Shown piece after piece: positions 12,036 through 22,984 of a DNA stretch of 64,000 nucleotides (positions are counted from its first letter, which is position 1; each line of letters opens with the position of its first letter). This stretch comes from Vombatus ursinus (lineage: Eukaryota; Chordata; Mammalia; Diprotodontia; Vombatidae): positions 11,481,968 through 11,545,967 of the forward strand of contig NW_020948739.1 of assembly GCF_900497805.2 (NCBI RefSeq). Reading direction: 5' to 3'. Made by a program: the position numbers and the translations under genes. The notes beneath the pieces are model-generated. The model was not told the origin of the DNA, ran no database searches, and worked only from the letters and a program-made list of their open reading frames with translations.

Positions 12036-12604
12036 GGGAGAAAAGAATGCATTTTTCTCTTTTGGTTTATTCTGCATTCTCCAAGCCATTAGAAAGAACT
12101 TTTAACTTTGCAGTTTAATGAGATCTCTTTCAAAGAGTGTTGACACTGCAGTTAATGGTCTGGTTATGAGACTGTAGATTTATGGCTTATAAACTAGAGT
12201 GTTGCATTTCTAAAAGTACAGAAGCTCCATTTCCAGGACTGCATTCTTAAGGTCTCAATAAACAGAGAAATACCCACAAAAATGGTACCATACTGGTATC
12301 TCTAAACTAGTCTGAGAAAAAAATGACAATGGAGTAGGAATATATATATTCCTCCTTTCTTTTGTCTCTTTTCCTTCAAGTCTTCCTCTTCCAACAAGGA
12401 AAAAATTAGGGAAACATTCGGCTGAATGGAATTGTTATTCTGGGCCAGTCTGGACTAGGGTAAACTGGGGGGCACTGACCCTTGGAACCATCTAAAATAT
12501 TGCTGATAATTTAACTCAGTTATCAGTAACCTAATGTGGCACATTTGCAAAACAAAGTTTATTTGTGTTGCCTTTCTCTCCACCTGTCTCTTCTGCCCTT
12601 AAAT
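12036..12604. other. Unassigned sequence
   Basis: No recognised gene or repeat. Confidence 0.4.
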
Positions 12605-12740
12605 TTTGCACCTGTGGCCTTCTAGGTCCTTGGATAGAGCCTTTTGACTGAATCCAAGTTTTATAGAACAAATCCTTTTGTTAAGGGGGTTTGTTCTGTG
12701 AAGTTTGGATTCAGTCAAAGGGCCACACTTGAGTTAGATT
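12605..12740. mobile_element. hAT MITE (OposCharlie-like) fragment
   Basis: Contains the central palindrome of the family: 'tagaacaaatccttttgtta' against 'ggtttgttctgtgaag', with 'ttgactgaatccaag' and its inverse 'ttggattcagtcaaa'. Outer arms are incomplete. Confidence 0.75.
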
Positions 12741-14524
12741 CTAACCCAATGCCTTTGTCTTTTCTGAAAGACTCAGTAGTACTATAAAATTTTTAGGGAG
12801 AAATCCTGGGTTGGCACAGTGAGCCACATATATTTGAAATCATACATTAAGATTATATCGATGCTGAGCATCTCTGGGAATCGATATCCTTATCTATAAA
12901 ATGAGAATATTGCAATATATGACTTCTAGAGTCTTTTTCAGTTCTAAATCTATGATCTTGGAATCTTGTATATAGTAAATCAAGTGATACAATTATGCAC
13001 ACCTAAAAGTATCTCAAGCAAATTCCTTGTTGGGAATATACTAGGAGTAGGGTTTGCGATTGGAAGCTCAGTGACAAGTAAGCCAATCTGCCAGAAAACA
13101 AATATAAAAAGGGGAGTTGGGGATATATCTCAGAGAACGTGTTGAAGGAGCCAAAAAGTTGAATGGGGGGAAGGGGAATAAGAAGCCTCTGAAAATTAGT
13201 CAGAAGGAGTAATACCCAGAATGAAGATCAGGTTGAGCTACTGATAAAAAGTAGTTGAAAGTTTATGTAATTCTAAAGGTTTATATGCATAAAAATGTGC
13301 TTAGTCAAAACATAAATAGGGGCCTAAAAGGGTAGGGATATAACGTCCAGAGGGGTTTGATAAATTAGGGGCACGAATCCAATTGGAGATTCATCTAGAT
13401 ATACAAATGTTATTAGTTTTGTTTTCCATTTAAGTTATATTCTATGTCTAATATTTCTCACTATGATGAGGTTTTAGAATTTAAGAGTGGAAAACATGAT
13501 TTTAGGGTTCACTCCCATTCTCTAGGATACAAAAGAGTAAGAGGGACTATTCTCACTGGAAGGATTACACTTATACCGCCACCTTGACTCTTTGAGAAAC
13601 CAAAGAGTATGGGTCATTCTCCCTTGGGAGCAGAGATGAGGGAGAGGATGAACAAGCAAGGAGCAATCAACCAACATTACCCATATAACCATCACTCAGA
13701 ACATTCTAGTTTGCAATTGAAGAATGAAGTCTCATAGAATAAAGAGCCAATCAATGGCATCAAGCCTATGAATAATACTCATAGTCATGCACCTTTTACT
13801 GTAGATTGAACCTCAATTAACCTTCAGAGAGTGAGGTCTCCTACAGAAACTTGAGAAGAGGCCAACTATTGACAGAGCCCAGGTAAAAGGGATAAGAGAA
13901 TCACTGCCCTACCAGCAGGCAGACCTTCATAATGAATTTTAATTTGGGGGGATATTAATTACTTCCTTCCAGAATGTCTTACTGAATGGCTTTACATAGA
14001 AGGAACAGTGTCTTTATCAACAGTTACAGATTTTCCATAGGAATATCAGTCCTGAATGTTTGTTCTGGAAATATTAAAAAGCAGTCATTCATTCAAACCT
14101 CTGACCTCATCAGTTTGTTGGGCCACCTCCCTTAAAAACCCAGTGTCTTAGAGTAGGAAACATAGTATTGACCTGAAACAAGAAAGAGACATTCAGAACT
14201 ATACACCTCTTCTCTTGTCTCTATTGGTTAAACTCTCCTTGGTTCATTGTTCCTATATCCTACGTAGGGCAATTCTACTCAGTTAACCAGAATACCACAT
14301 TCTCCAATCATGTAAATTAGTTGAGGGCTTATTTTTGTTGTCATCATTATCATTTTTTACTCTCTAGATGTATCTGTCAGGGGTCACCAAACATTTTAAG
14401 AAATAGTTGTTGTAAAGAGAAAGAAAATTCTTGATAACATGAATAAAGATTTATTTAGGTTGATTATTTCTTCCCTAAAAATTGTTTTTTTCTTGCTAAA
14501 AGTTGATATGGCATTGGATCAGAG
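12741..14524. other. Unassigned sequence with a MIR tail
   Basis: A MIR-like tail at about 12860-12960 ('ccttatctataaaatgagaa', 'tcagttctaaatctatgatc') is visible. The remainder shows no recognised feature or coding frame. Confidence 0.45.
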
Positions 14525-14650
14525 GATCAACATTTTAGAACTGGGTGGGATCTTAAATGATGGGATCCATTTTTCAGATAAGAAAAATGAGACCCAGAGA
14601 GATTGAATGACTTATAGAAGGTCACACAAAGGAAACCAGCTGACAGAAAT
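14525..14650 (+). mobile_element. MIR3-type SINE
   Basis: 'gagacccagagagattgaat' and 'gacttatagaaggtcacaca' in the MIR3 order. Confidence 0.65.
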
Positions 14651-15559
14651 AGTATTTGAATCAATGTCCACTGATTCCAAATCTAGGACTTTTTTCACTA
14701 CTGGATACAAGGCTAGACTAGGATTCAGAAAGATATGGATTCAAGCCCTGACTCTGATGTAGATGAGCTTGTAGCCATAACAGTGACAATCTCTTAATGC
14801 CCCATGCAACTCTGTAAATTATAGACCAATAGCCCATCTGGATGGGTAGTGGGCATTGCCACACCAGAATTTCTCTGGCAACAAAATGTTAGCTCCTAAC
14901 TTTTAAAAATATTTTTCCTTGTTTTCACCCTAAATACATTTCTCTGCACTTATATTTGTCAGTTGGCCAAACAAAATGTGTTTACCTTTTCTAATCTTGC
15001 CTCATAAATCAAGCCTTTCAGTTCCTAATTACTTTGGTTGTTCTTCTCTGAAAACATTCCCAATTTATCCAAAACCTTCTCTTTGGAAAAAGAAGATGCT
15101 ATCTCAGATGTAAAATGTAATGGAATTTAAATTGAGATAAACTCTAACAAAGAGTGGCTCATAATATTACATAACATGAGATTTTATCCATCCAATTTAT
15201 TTCATTCTAAGTCATGTATTACCATAGCACCTAAGCATGTATTCCATCTTAAGGCTTCATAGCTTCCTTGGTTCTCAGCTCCTCCTGAAATAGGTGACAA
15301 GTATCAATGCAATCAATCATAGGACCCAGTAAACTTAAGTAAAAGAAAAAAAGAAGCTTATAACTTGAACTTTGAGGAAAAAAAAAAAACCTTAGCAGAA
15401 TTTTGAGCATTATCCTTTGTTACTAAAAATTCCACTTCAGAAAGGCACAAAACCACCTCCCACCCTGCTTTCTCTAACAGGTCTTTTTATTTAGATAAAC
15501 TTTTGTGAAGGTGTTATCCATGTTTGCCATTATATACCTTTTGGGTTCTTAATTTTCCT
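14651..15559. other. Unassigned sequence
   Basis: A short MIR-like remnant near 14710-14790; otherwise nothing recognised. Confidence 0.4.
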
Positions 15560-16262
15560 TTCTCACTTTCTTCCAGAGCCACCCAAGGATTCAAATGGAC
15601 AGAAGATTGTATTCTACTTACCTAAGACATATTCTTGGACACATTCCATCCAGTTCAATGCCCTTTGATCTAAACTATTACTAATCCTGGACAAATAATC
15701 CCCTTTAGGATTAAAAAAAAAAGTCTTCCTCTTTGGCTTTTAAAGTCTTTTATAATCTGGTTCCACCCTAGTTTTCCTGATATATTGCACGTTGTTATTG
15801 CTGTTGTCATTTAAGTCATTTTCAGTCATGTCCAACTTTTCCTAATCCCAATTGGAGTTTTTCTTGGCAAAGATATTGGTGTGGTTTGTCATTTCCTCCT
15901 CCAGCTCATTTTACATTTGAGGAAACTGAGGCAAACAGGGTTAAGTGATGTGTCCAGGGTCACACAGCTAGTGTCTGAGGCTGGATTTGAACCCAGTTCT
16001 TCCCGACTCCAGGCCCTCTATCTACTGTACCATCTATCTGGTCCTGTCCTCATATATCCTACAGCCTAGCCACACTAGCCTCCTTGTTGCTCCCTGTCCA
16101 TGGTATCCAATACTCCATCACCACCTCTTTGCCGAGGCTATCCCCTCATGTCTGGAATGAACTCCCTTTCTCACATCCTCCTCATAGAATCTCTAGTTTC
16201 CTTCTCAGTTCAACTCAAATCCCACTTCCTAGAGGAAACCTAATGCTCTGCCTCAGAAATTA
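15560..16262 (+). mobile_element. L2 LINE segment split by a SINE
   Basis: 'ttaaagtcttttataatctg' and 'ttccaccctagttttcctga' before the SINE, and 'gtctggaatgaactcccttt' and 'tcaactcaaatcccacttcc' after it, are consecutive L2 3' segments. Confidence 0.75.
15791..16043 (-). mobile_element. CORE-SINE, MAR1/WSINE-like, inserted in L2
   Basis: 'gttgttattgctgttgtcat' to 'taccatctatctggtcc', with CORE 'aggaaactgaggcaaacagg'. It divides the L2 copy. Confidence 0.85.
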
Positions 16263-16285
16263 CTCTTTGTGTGTACAAAATATTA

Positions 16286-16440
16286 TGTGTGTGTCTGTGT
16301 GTGTGTGTGTAATTTCCCCCCNNNNNNNNNNACACACACACACACACATATATAATATATATATACACATATACATACATATATGGGTATATATAATTAT
16401 GCACATATAAATAATATATATACCTTTAACCTCATATAGA
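16286..16440. repeat. (GT)n / gap / (AC)n-(TA)n microsatellite cluster
   Basis: A GT run, a C-run, ten N (16322-16331), then an AC run and TA-rich sequence. The two dinucleotide runs are reverse complements of one another. Confidence 0.9.
16322..16331. other. Assembly gap (10 N)
   Basis: Ten N placed inside the microsatellite; the true length is unknown. Confidence 1.
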
Positions 16441-16499
16441 TGCATATATGATACAAAATGTATATATGATACAAAGTAATGGGGGGGCAAAGATTTGCA

Positions 16500-17140
16500 G
16501 CTGGAAGAATCAGGAAAGACCTTGAATGAAAAAGGTTAAGTCCTCCAGGGCAAGATCTCTGGTCCAAGGCAGTGAGTGGGATGCTAGGAAAATAATGTCA
16601 AGTATGGCTGGAGTAGTCAAGCTCATCTAGCAGACCATGCATGAAACACTTGATGAGGAAGAATATGAAGGCCAATTTGACACTAGACCATAGAAGACAT
16701 AAATGGGAATAATGTGTAATAGGGCCAGAAAGGCAGCATTGGATTAGGTTGTAAAAGGCTCCAAATGCCAAAGTTTATATTGTATCCCAGAGATAATTGG
16801 GAGCTTGGAGAAAGGAGAGACTCAAGGCAGGGAGAGGAATGAGAAGGCCATTTGCCATGAGAAGCAATGAAGGCTTGACTGAAGTGGTGGCTCTGTGGGA
16901 GAGAGAAAAGGACACACAGATAGGAGGACTGTGAAGGAAGAAATAACAAGATTTGGAAACTAAATTGGACATGTGGGAAGAGTTGAGGTTGCAAACCTGG
17001 GTGACTTGAAGGCTGGTGGTACCCTCCATAGTGATAGGAACATATAGAAGATGGATGTGTTTTGGGGAAAAGAAAATGACTTCTGTCTTGGATGTGTTGA
17101 GTTTGAGATGCCTATGGGACATATAGTTCTTAAAGTCCAA
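16500..17140 (-). mobile_element. L2 LINE, antisense, with C-terminal RT remnant
   Basis: The minus strand translates to HLKLNTSKTEVIFFSPKHI and VPITMEGTTSLQVTQVCNLN, matching the L2 ORF2 block 'FLKLNLSKTELLIFPPK...'. Plus text shows 'gaggttgcaaacctgggtga' and 'gttgagtttgagatgcctat', antisense L2. Confidence 0.75.
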
Positions 17141-17194
17141 AATCCTAGAAAGATATTCTCAATAGTAGACCTTTCCCTGTCTTATTTTTTGTAA

Positions 17195-17415
17195 CAATCT
17201 GGGTTGTACTAATATAGGGAACTTCCAGTGAGTTAATTCCCTCTACAAATGCAGATCAATAAGTGTTCTGAAACTTAGAGTCTTGGAGAGTTGCCTGGAG
17301 AACCAAGAGGTTAAGTGACTTGCTCAGGGTCACACAGTCAGTATATTTCAGGAACACAAATTGAACAGAGAGTCTTCCTGACTCCAAGGCCAGATCTCTA
17401 TCCACTCTGCCTGGC
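17195..17415 (-). mobile_element. THER-like SINE (tRNA head, second body type)
   Basis: 'atatagggaacttccagtga', 'cttagagtcttggagagttg' and 'aagtgacttgctcagggtca' in order. The same body recurs at 32150, 34215, 47500 and 52375. I cannot name the family with certainty. Confidence 0.55.
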
Positions 17416-17779
17416 TACCTCTCCTCCTAGGCTCTTAAACACCACAATTTGGCAGTGGACTAACGAAGCTGAAAAAAAGTTTCTGCAATTCCAAAGAACT
17501 AAATAAAACAAATGCTATTTTAACCCTTGATTCTCTTAGAACAATCATAGGTTTCCCTTCATAAATCCCATTACTAGTAATGAGAAGAGTTAAGATACTG
17601 TTTCTGATCATAATTATAATAATAACAAGTAATAATTATCACTACCTGCTAATCAGAAAGAGAGGGGGAATGGAAAAATCTATATAGGAATGACTAGTGA
17701 CTAGGATGGAATTAAGCTTTTCAGGAAAGTGAAAATTCACTTCAAAATTCTGAAGCCCTTAACCATAATCTGATTAAGT
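17416..17779. other. Unassigned sequence
   Basis: No recognised feature. Confidence 0.4.
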
Positions 17780-17912
17780 ATCTAGGTAGGAAAGCAGGAA
17801 AATCATTGGATTGTGAATCAGGAGAACTCAGCTCTAGCCCTGAGCTTATAAACTGTGTGATCTTAGACAAATGCCAGTAATCTGTTTGGGCCTTGGTTCC
17901 CTCCAATGTCAA
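17780..17912 (+). mobile_element. MIR fragment
   Basis: 'ggattgtgaatcaggagaac' and 'aaactgtgtgatcttagaca' resemble the MIR 5' half. Confidence 0.55.
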
Positions 17913-17917
17913 AGGGG

Positions 17918-18215
17918 TCAGTCAGTCAAACACTTGTTAAATGCCTACTATGTGCCAGGCACTGTGCTAAGGGCTGGAGATAAAAAGGCAAAAACCAGTC
18001 CCTAGCCTGAGAAGTTTACAGTCCAATACAGTCCAAATGTTGTCTGGGAAGACAACATTTAAACAACTATATCCATACAAGCTATCTACAAGATAAATAG
18101 GAAATAAACAATAGAGAGAAGACACTAAAATTAAGAGAAATTAGGAAAGGCTTCCTAAGAATCCTATAGAAGGTGGTATTTTAGATGGAGATTGCACTGG
18201 AAGTTCTCCACATTT
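17918..18215 (-). mobile_element. L2 LINE 3' end, antisense
   Basis: 'cagtcaaacacttgttaaat', 'gtgccaggcactgtgctaag' and 'cctgagaagtttacagtcca' are the complement of the L2 3' terminus. Confidence 0.75.
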
Positions 18216-18561
18216 AGGCTGGCAGATCAAGCTGGCAGCACCAGGTGGATACTGCCTTGTGCTGGCCCAAATGGAAGTCACGCAGGTAATCTCTGGCAGC
18301 TTTTCTTCAGGGGACACAAGTAGCAGGAGATAGAAGGTGAGGTAAGAGGAAGATCTCCTCTTCTCACTCTATTGAAGAATGTCAAGGAAAAGACGAGACA
18401 TTTCTTACTAATTTTAAAAATACCCACAGAAATCTAGGTTGTTTCATTTGGCTTTTTAAAGTTGAATCTACCAATTTCATCAATTAGTGTCACTATACTT
18501 TGGTAGTCTATTAGGGGTTCTTATGTAATTAAATGGCTCACATGATTAGGAAAGCATTGGC
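18216..18561. other. Unassigned sequence
   Basis: No recognised feature. Confidence 0.4.
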
Positions 18562-18574
18562 TCTATTGCCCAAT

Positions 18575-18622
18575 TTTTTTAAATTTATTTTTATTTTTTG
18601 GCTAGGCAATGGGGTTAAGTGT
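18575..18622 (-). mobile_element. Severely 5'-truncated SINE with target-site duplication
   Basis: T-rich tail then 'ggctaggcaatggggttaag', the 3' end of the short SINE in minus orientation. It is bracketed by a perfect 13-bp repeat tctattgcccaat at 18562-18574 and 18623-18635. Confidence 0.8.
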
Positions 18623-18819
18623 TCTATTGCCCAATCTTGAAAAACTAGATTTATTTGCCAAGTCCCAACAATTCCTTTGCTCTTTAACATGTACCTCATG
18701 AACTTATCAAACACTGCAGAAACTTAGAGGAGGAAGGTGGTTTAAGACAGGACTTTAACGTTGCATATTTAAATTTTTAAAATAAATTCTACTTGAAACA
18801 TATGTGTATTTCAATTTAA

Positions 18820-19175
18820 CTCAGTTCAGCAAACATTTAAGTGCCTGCTATAATATGTCAAGTTGTTCATTTGTTTCAGTCATGTCTAACTCTTCATGAC
18901 CCCATTTGGGTCAAGATCCTGAAATAGTTTGCCATTTCCTTTTCCAGCTCATTTTACAGATGAGGAAACTGAGGTAAACAGGATTAAGTGACTTGCCCAG
19001 GGTCACACATCTGGTAAGTGTAAAAGGCCAGATTTGAAGACGAAAGATGAGTCTTCATGACTCTTGGCCCAGCATTCTGTCCACTGTGCCACCTAGGGCC
19101 TGACTATGTCAAGACCTGGGGACAAAAACAAACAAAACCACCCTGAAACAATCTTTTTCTTCAAGGAGTTTATAT
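18820..19175 (-). mobile_element. L2 3' end, antisense, split by a SINE
   Basis: 'ttcagcaaacatttaagtgc' before the SINE and 'tatgtcaagacctggggaca' / 'cttcaaggagtttatata' after it are the two parts of an antisense L2 terminus. Confidence 0.65.
18863..19104 (-). mobile_element. CORE-SINE, MAR1/WSINE-like, with target-site duplication
   Basis: From 'ttgttcatttgtttcagtca' to 'gtgccacctagggcc'. Flanked by tatgtcaag at 18854-18862 and 19105-19113, within an L2 copy. Confidence 0.85.
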
Positions 19176-19250
19176 AGGATATCCCAAAAGTTTTAGTGTA
19201 GTTTTAATTTTTAATAGCTTAAATTATGCCCTAATGGCATCACATTAAGT
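19176..19250. mobile_element. Mariner-like MITE fragment
   Basis: 'ggatatcccaaaagttttag' then 'tgtagttttaatttttaata', related to the termini at 10978 and 46691. Confidence 0.5.
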
Positions 19251-19389
19251 ACCAGGCATCTACCACTTTAGAAGAATCTTCCCCTTTATAGAGAAATTCT
19301 TTCTGCTTCTGAAAGTAATTTGCAGCTTGACCACATATTTCCCCCACTTTGCCTTAAAAAAGATAATTTTTTAAAAAAATCTTCAAAAC

Positions 19390-19617
19390 CTAAAATAAAC
19401 CAAATGCCATTCAGGAGGTCTTACCTGCAGCCCCAGGGGCCATCTCCAGTGGTCCTGATCTATATCTTGCCCCTGCACCTAGATGGCTCTGGAGGAGAAA
19501 TGAGGTTGATGACTTTGCATAGTTCTCACTCACTTAAATCCAATTCACTTGCAAGTCATGGCATCAGCTTCCTGATGTTATGATCCTCTTCCAGAACAAA
19601 GGACAAACAACAACTTC
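19390..19617 (+). mobile_element. RTE-linked SINE/LINE 3' end
   Basis: 'tggtcctgatctatatcttg', 'agatggctctggaggagaaa', 'cttgcaagtcatggcatcag' and 'ccagaacaaaggacaaacaa' match the common marsupial RTE/RTESINE 3' end, finishing in a CAA-rich tail. Confidence 0.65.
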
Positions 19618-19671
19618 ATCCCTGATTTAGGGAAATCCAAGTCAAGTGACTTAATCTCATTGTCTCATTTA

Positions 19672-19803
19672 TTTATTATTATTATTTTTTTGCTAGGCTA
19701 TGGAGTTAGCCTGGGGTCACACAGCTAGTAAGTGTCAAGTATCTGAGGTCGGATTTGAACTCAGGTCCTCCTGACTCCAGGTCCACTGCTCTATCTACTG
19801 GCC
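19672..19803 (-). mobile_element. Short tRNA-SINE (WALLSI/WSINE-like) with 17-bp target-site duplication
   Basis: T/ATT-rich tail then 'tgctaggctatggagttagc' ... 'ggtccactgctctatctact'. A perfect 17-bp direct repeat tctcattgtctcattta lies at 19655-19671 and 19804-19820. The target is an older MIR-like sequence. Confidence 0.9.
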
Positions 19804-20094
19804 TCTCATTGTCTCATTTAACCACCATAAAATAAGGCTGGTAGAACTTTATCTCTTACTACTTCATATGGAAATAAGCTTTAGATAGTTTTTTTTTCCT
19901 TTTCAGGGGTGGTAGAGGAGAAGTGGATGTCTGATCTATCTATCTATTCCATCAATGTAGAGAAATCCTGGTGTGAAAACTCCCTCCACGATGCAGATCA
20001 GACCATTCCTTTATTTCTTAGGGTCTCAAAGAATTGACAAAGCATTGAAGAGTTTGGGTTTTCAATCAGATAGTATATATCAGAGGTAATATGT

Positions 20095-20220
20095 GGCCAG
20101 GAAAATGTAAGCTCTTTGAGGGCTAGGACTATTTGGATTGTTGTCTTTTCTTTCTTCAAGGCTTGGCCTAGTGCCTTGCACAACTCGGCATTTATAAATG
20201 CTTGTTGAATTTAATTCCTG
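20095..20220 (+). mobile_element. L2 LINE 3' end
   Basis: 'gtaagctctttgagggctag', 'cctagtgccttgcaca' and 'aaatgcttgttgaattt' are L2 terminal motifs. Confidence 0.7.
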
Positions 20221-22309
20221 CCTCCAAAATTGTTCCTATAGCCACTATATGCTGTGACAATATTAAATTGCATGGGAAAAATAATTTTATTTATTCTAAA
20301 TAGCATTCATTTAGTACTAAATGAATCCTGTTATAACAGTGAGTTTGGGGGACAAGTATATCCTCCAGGAAATATGAGATCCAACCGCTTATGAAAGAGA
20401 TGCATTATATATTACATTACTGAGTACTTGAGAGATACTGTGAGACCCACAGTTTAATCAACTCTTTGGTATAGTAAATTGCTTTATAACAAGGATTTAA
20501 TGCATTGCTCTTATTAATAAATGCACACTTAAAATTACCTTCTAGGGTTCCATAGAGCTTGGAACACAAAGCCTTTTCATTTACTTTTTCATTTTCCCTT
20601 TTAAGTCCTTAAGGGTCATCTGAGTATCACCAAACAAAGAAAGCATTGAACTAATTATAATGCATATGCTGAAATAAGCCTCAAGAGGCCAATAAATCTC
20701 CCCTACAATTCCTTTTGTTTGCCCAGCAATTTGCTATCCCCTCCACATAAATCATTTCTGCTGACCTTATATCCCATAGTGATTGACCTTCCTTCAGAAC
20801 ACAAAAGGAAAAATAGCTCATTTCCTGTTCCACTTAAATATAACCATTCCATCCTTTTGTGCCAAAAAGAGCACAGAGTTCATTTTCAGATTGTGAAACC
20901 AGAAAACTATTTCTATATGATCTGAGGTGTCCTTTACTTGAAGCAAATGAAGGATATGAATATCTTGGAATTACAATATGTTAATATTTATAAAGCAAAA
21001 AAGTAGCCCAAGTAAGAAGAAACACTTGCTACAACCTTTGGAAAAGGAAAGTTATCATCCGTAAATAATTAGTGTAGTCTACAATTCCACTTCTATGATC
21101 TGAACTGATGTGGGTATTCCCTCCAATGATACATAGCCCAACCCTCCATGCCTGCCATATTGTCCAGCTCTTATCCATGCCCTTCAACGAGTTTGCTCCA
21201 AGGGTTCAACCAAACCTGCTGGCAGCCTGAAATGTCAAGGATATTGAGAGAGCAAGCAGGCTATCCAGTCAATCAATCAACAAGCATTTCTTCAGAACTG
21301 ACAACTATCCAGGAACTGTTCTAAGCTCCATACTAATTGGTCAATGATTTTCCCTTCCATCAGCTCATCTTTTTCATTCATATTTTTCTTTGATGACATT
21401 CTTGACAACTTCTTTTGGGTAATTCCTTGTTCATAATATGTTGCAGCCTGCACAAGTCTCCCATGACATTTCTCTATTTGCCTTTGGGTAATATTCAATT
21501 CAATTACTTTGGATATTAGGGAATAATGAATTCTAGGTTAGATGATGGTATTCAAGTACCTAGGAATTTTGGCCCTTAAAGAAGATCTCCTGGTTGGGGT
21601 GAAAGGGAGTAGAAGATGGGAGGGTGGAATCTGTCCCTAGGGATAACAGTCAGCTTCTTGGGTCCAGCTGCCCCTGTTCCATGGTAGTTGGGGCTCTGCT
21701 CCTGCTGTTGGAAATTATACTGGGATATATTGAAATCATGGTAGATGAGATTATGCTGCAGGGTGATGATAATCATTTGAGATCAATGGAGCCCCAATAA
21801 GGGCCAAAAACCTGAATTAATCTTTTCTCTCTGAGTGAATTAAGAATGCCCCTTTCTGTGTCAGCAACTACAGGACCAGATGAAGCTGACCAGCATTCTT
21901 CTGTTTCTGACCACTAAGGTGCCTTAGACCTGGACATTATCTTAAATAACGGGACTTATCTTATCTTGGCATTTTATGGACATATGCTATGTTAAACACA
22001 GATAGCCTGGATCTGTAATTTCAATTGACACTTTGACATTCTCTTATCTTATTGTATTTACAACCTATTCGATTAAGAAAATTCCTTTCTCATGTTATGG
22101 TTAAACATACATGGAGACCATAAATCTGAGTAACACAGACATGCTGAGTAAGGGTTTAAATGTCTTCTTAAAATTGCTTGATTCAGTCAGAGTTAAAGCT
22201 CTGGCTCCATGTACATGTTGCTAACTTAAGGGAATAAACAATATGAATTTACTTATCACCCAGCTTGTTGACTCTTTAACCAACTTTCAGGTTGACAGTG
22301 ACCATGAGG
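20221..22309. other. Unassigned intergenic sequence
   Basis: No coding frame with a recognisable product. A short 'caatcaatcaacaagcattt' stretch near 21273 is L2 tail-like. The rest is AT-rich and unassigned. Confidence 0.45.
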
Positions 22310-22415
22310 ATGGGAGAAATTCCTTGTAGGGAAGGATTATACTTTATTCATCTTTGTATCCTTGTGGAGGACCTAGCACTGCTACTTAAAAAGGAATGAA
22401 TGAATAAATGAATGA
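22310..22415 (+). mobile_element. L2 LINE 3' end
   Basis: 'ggattatactttattcatct', 'ttgtatccttg' and the 'gaatgaatgaataaatgaat' tail. Confidence 0.6.
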
Positions 22416-22434
22416 AAAAAATAAGATAGCATGG

Positions 22435-22962
22435 TGTTAGAAATAACTTCTATAGGAAAGACTAAGACTCCTGAGGTAGATGAGGCAGGCTCTTTTATTA
22501 TATGTTCATTCAAGAAGCGGGTGTGCTGCTAGAGGCAGACACACCTTACAGAAGCAAAGGCAGGCAGTTATATCCCTGTCCCAAAAGGTAAGGTCCCTCC
22601 CTCGTTTCTCCATTGCCTGGAAACTTCGAGGTGTACAACTTTCCGGAATGCCTAGTTCATATTACTCCTTAATATGTTTCCTCCTCCCTCTACATACAAC
22701 ATTGTGCCTAAAATTGTGTTAATTCCCCCCCCCAGAGAAGTTTAAGCATGTGCACCTTAGCCAAGCTATAACTTTTGTATTACTATCTTCACTTCTAACC
22801 CCCGCTGCTAACTTCAGCAGGTTTCTGTCTGTCTCTGGGTGGCATTTGTTAAAAATAATTCTTGAACAAGACTACTCCTTCTGCCCCTGTGACAACTTCT
22901 GAATTCTATTGTTAGTGCCATTTCTTCTATATCTGTGGAAACATAATTTCTTATACTTTACA
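22435..22962 (-). repeat. 3' LTR of the class I ERV
   Basis: 528 bp with TG...CA ends. An AATAAA lies near its downstream end on the minus strand. It aligns along its length with the LTR at 28232-29430 apart from the insertion there. Confidence 0.9.
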
Positions 22963-22966
22963 AATA

Positions 22967-22984
22967 CCCCTTTCTTTTTTCTTA
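22967..22984 (-). other. Polypurine tract of the ERV
   Basis: Minus-strand purine run (aagaaaaaagaaagggg) immediately before the 3' LTR, in the position used for plus-strand priming in retroviruses. Confidence 0.75.
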
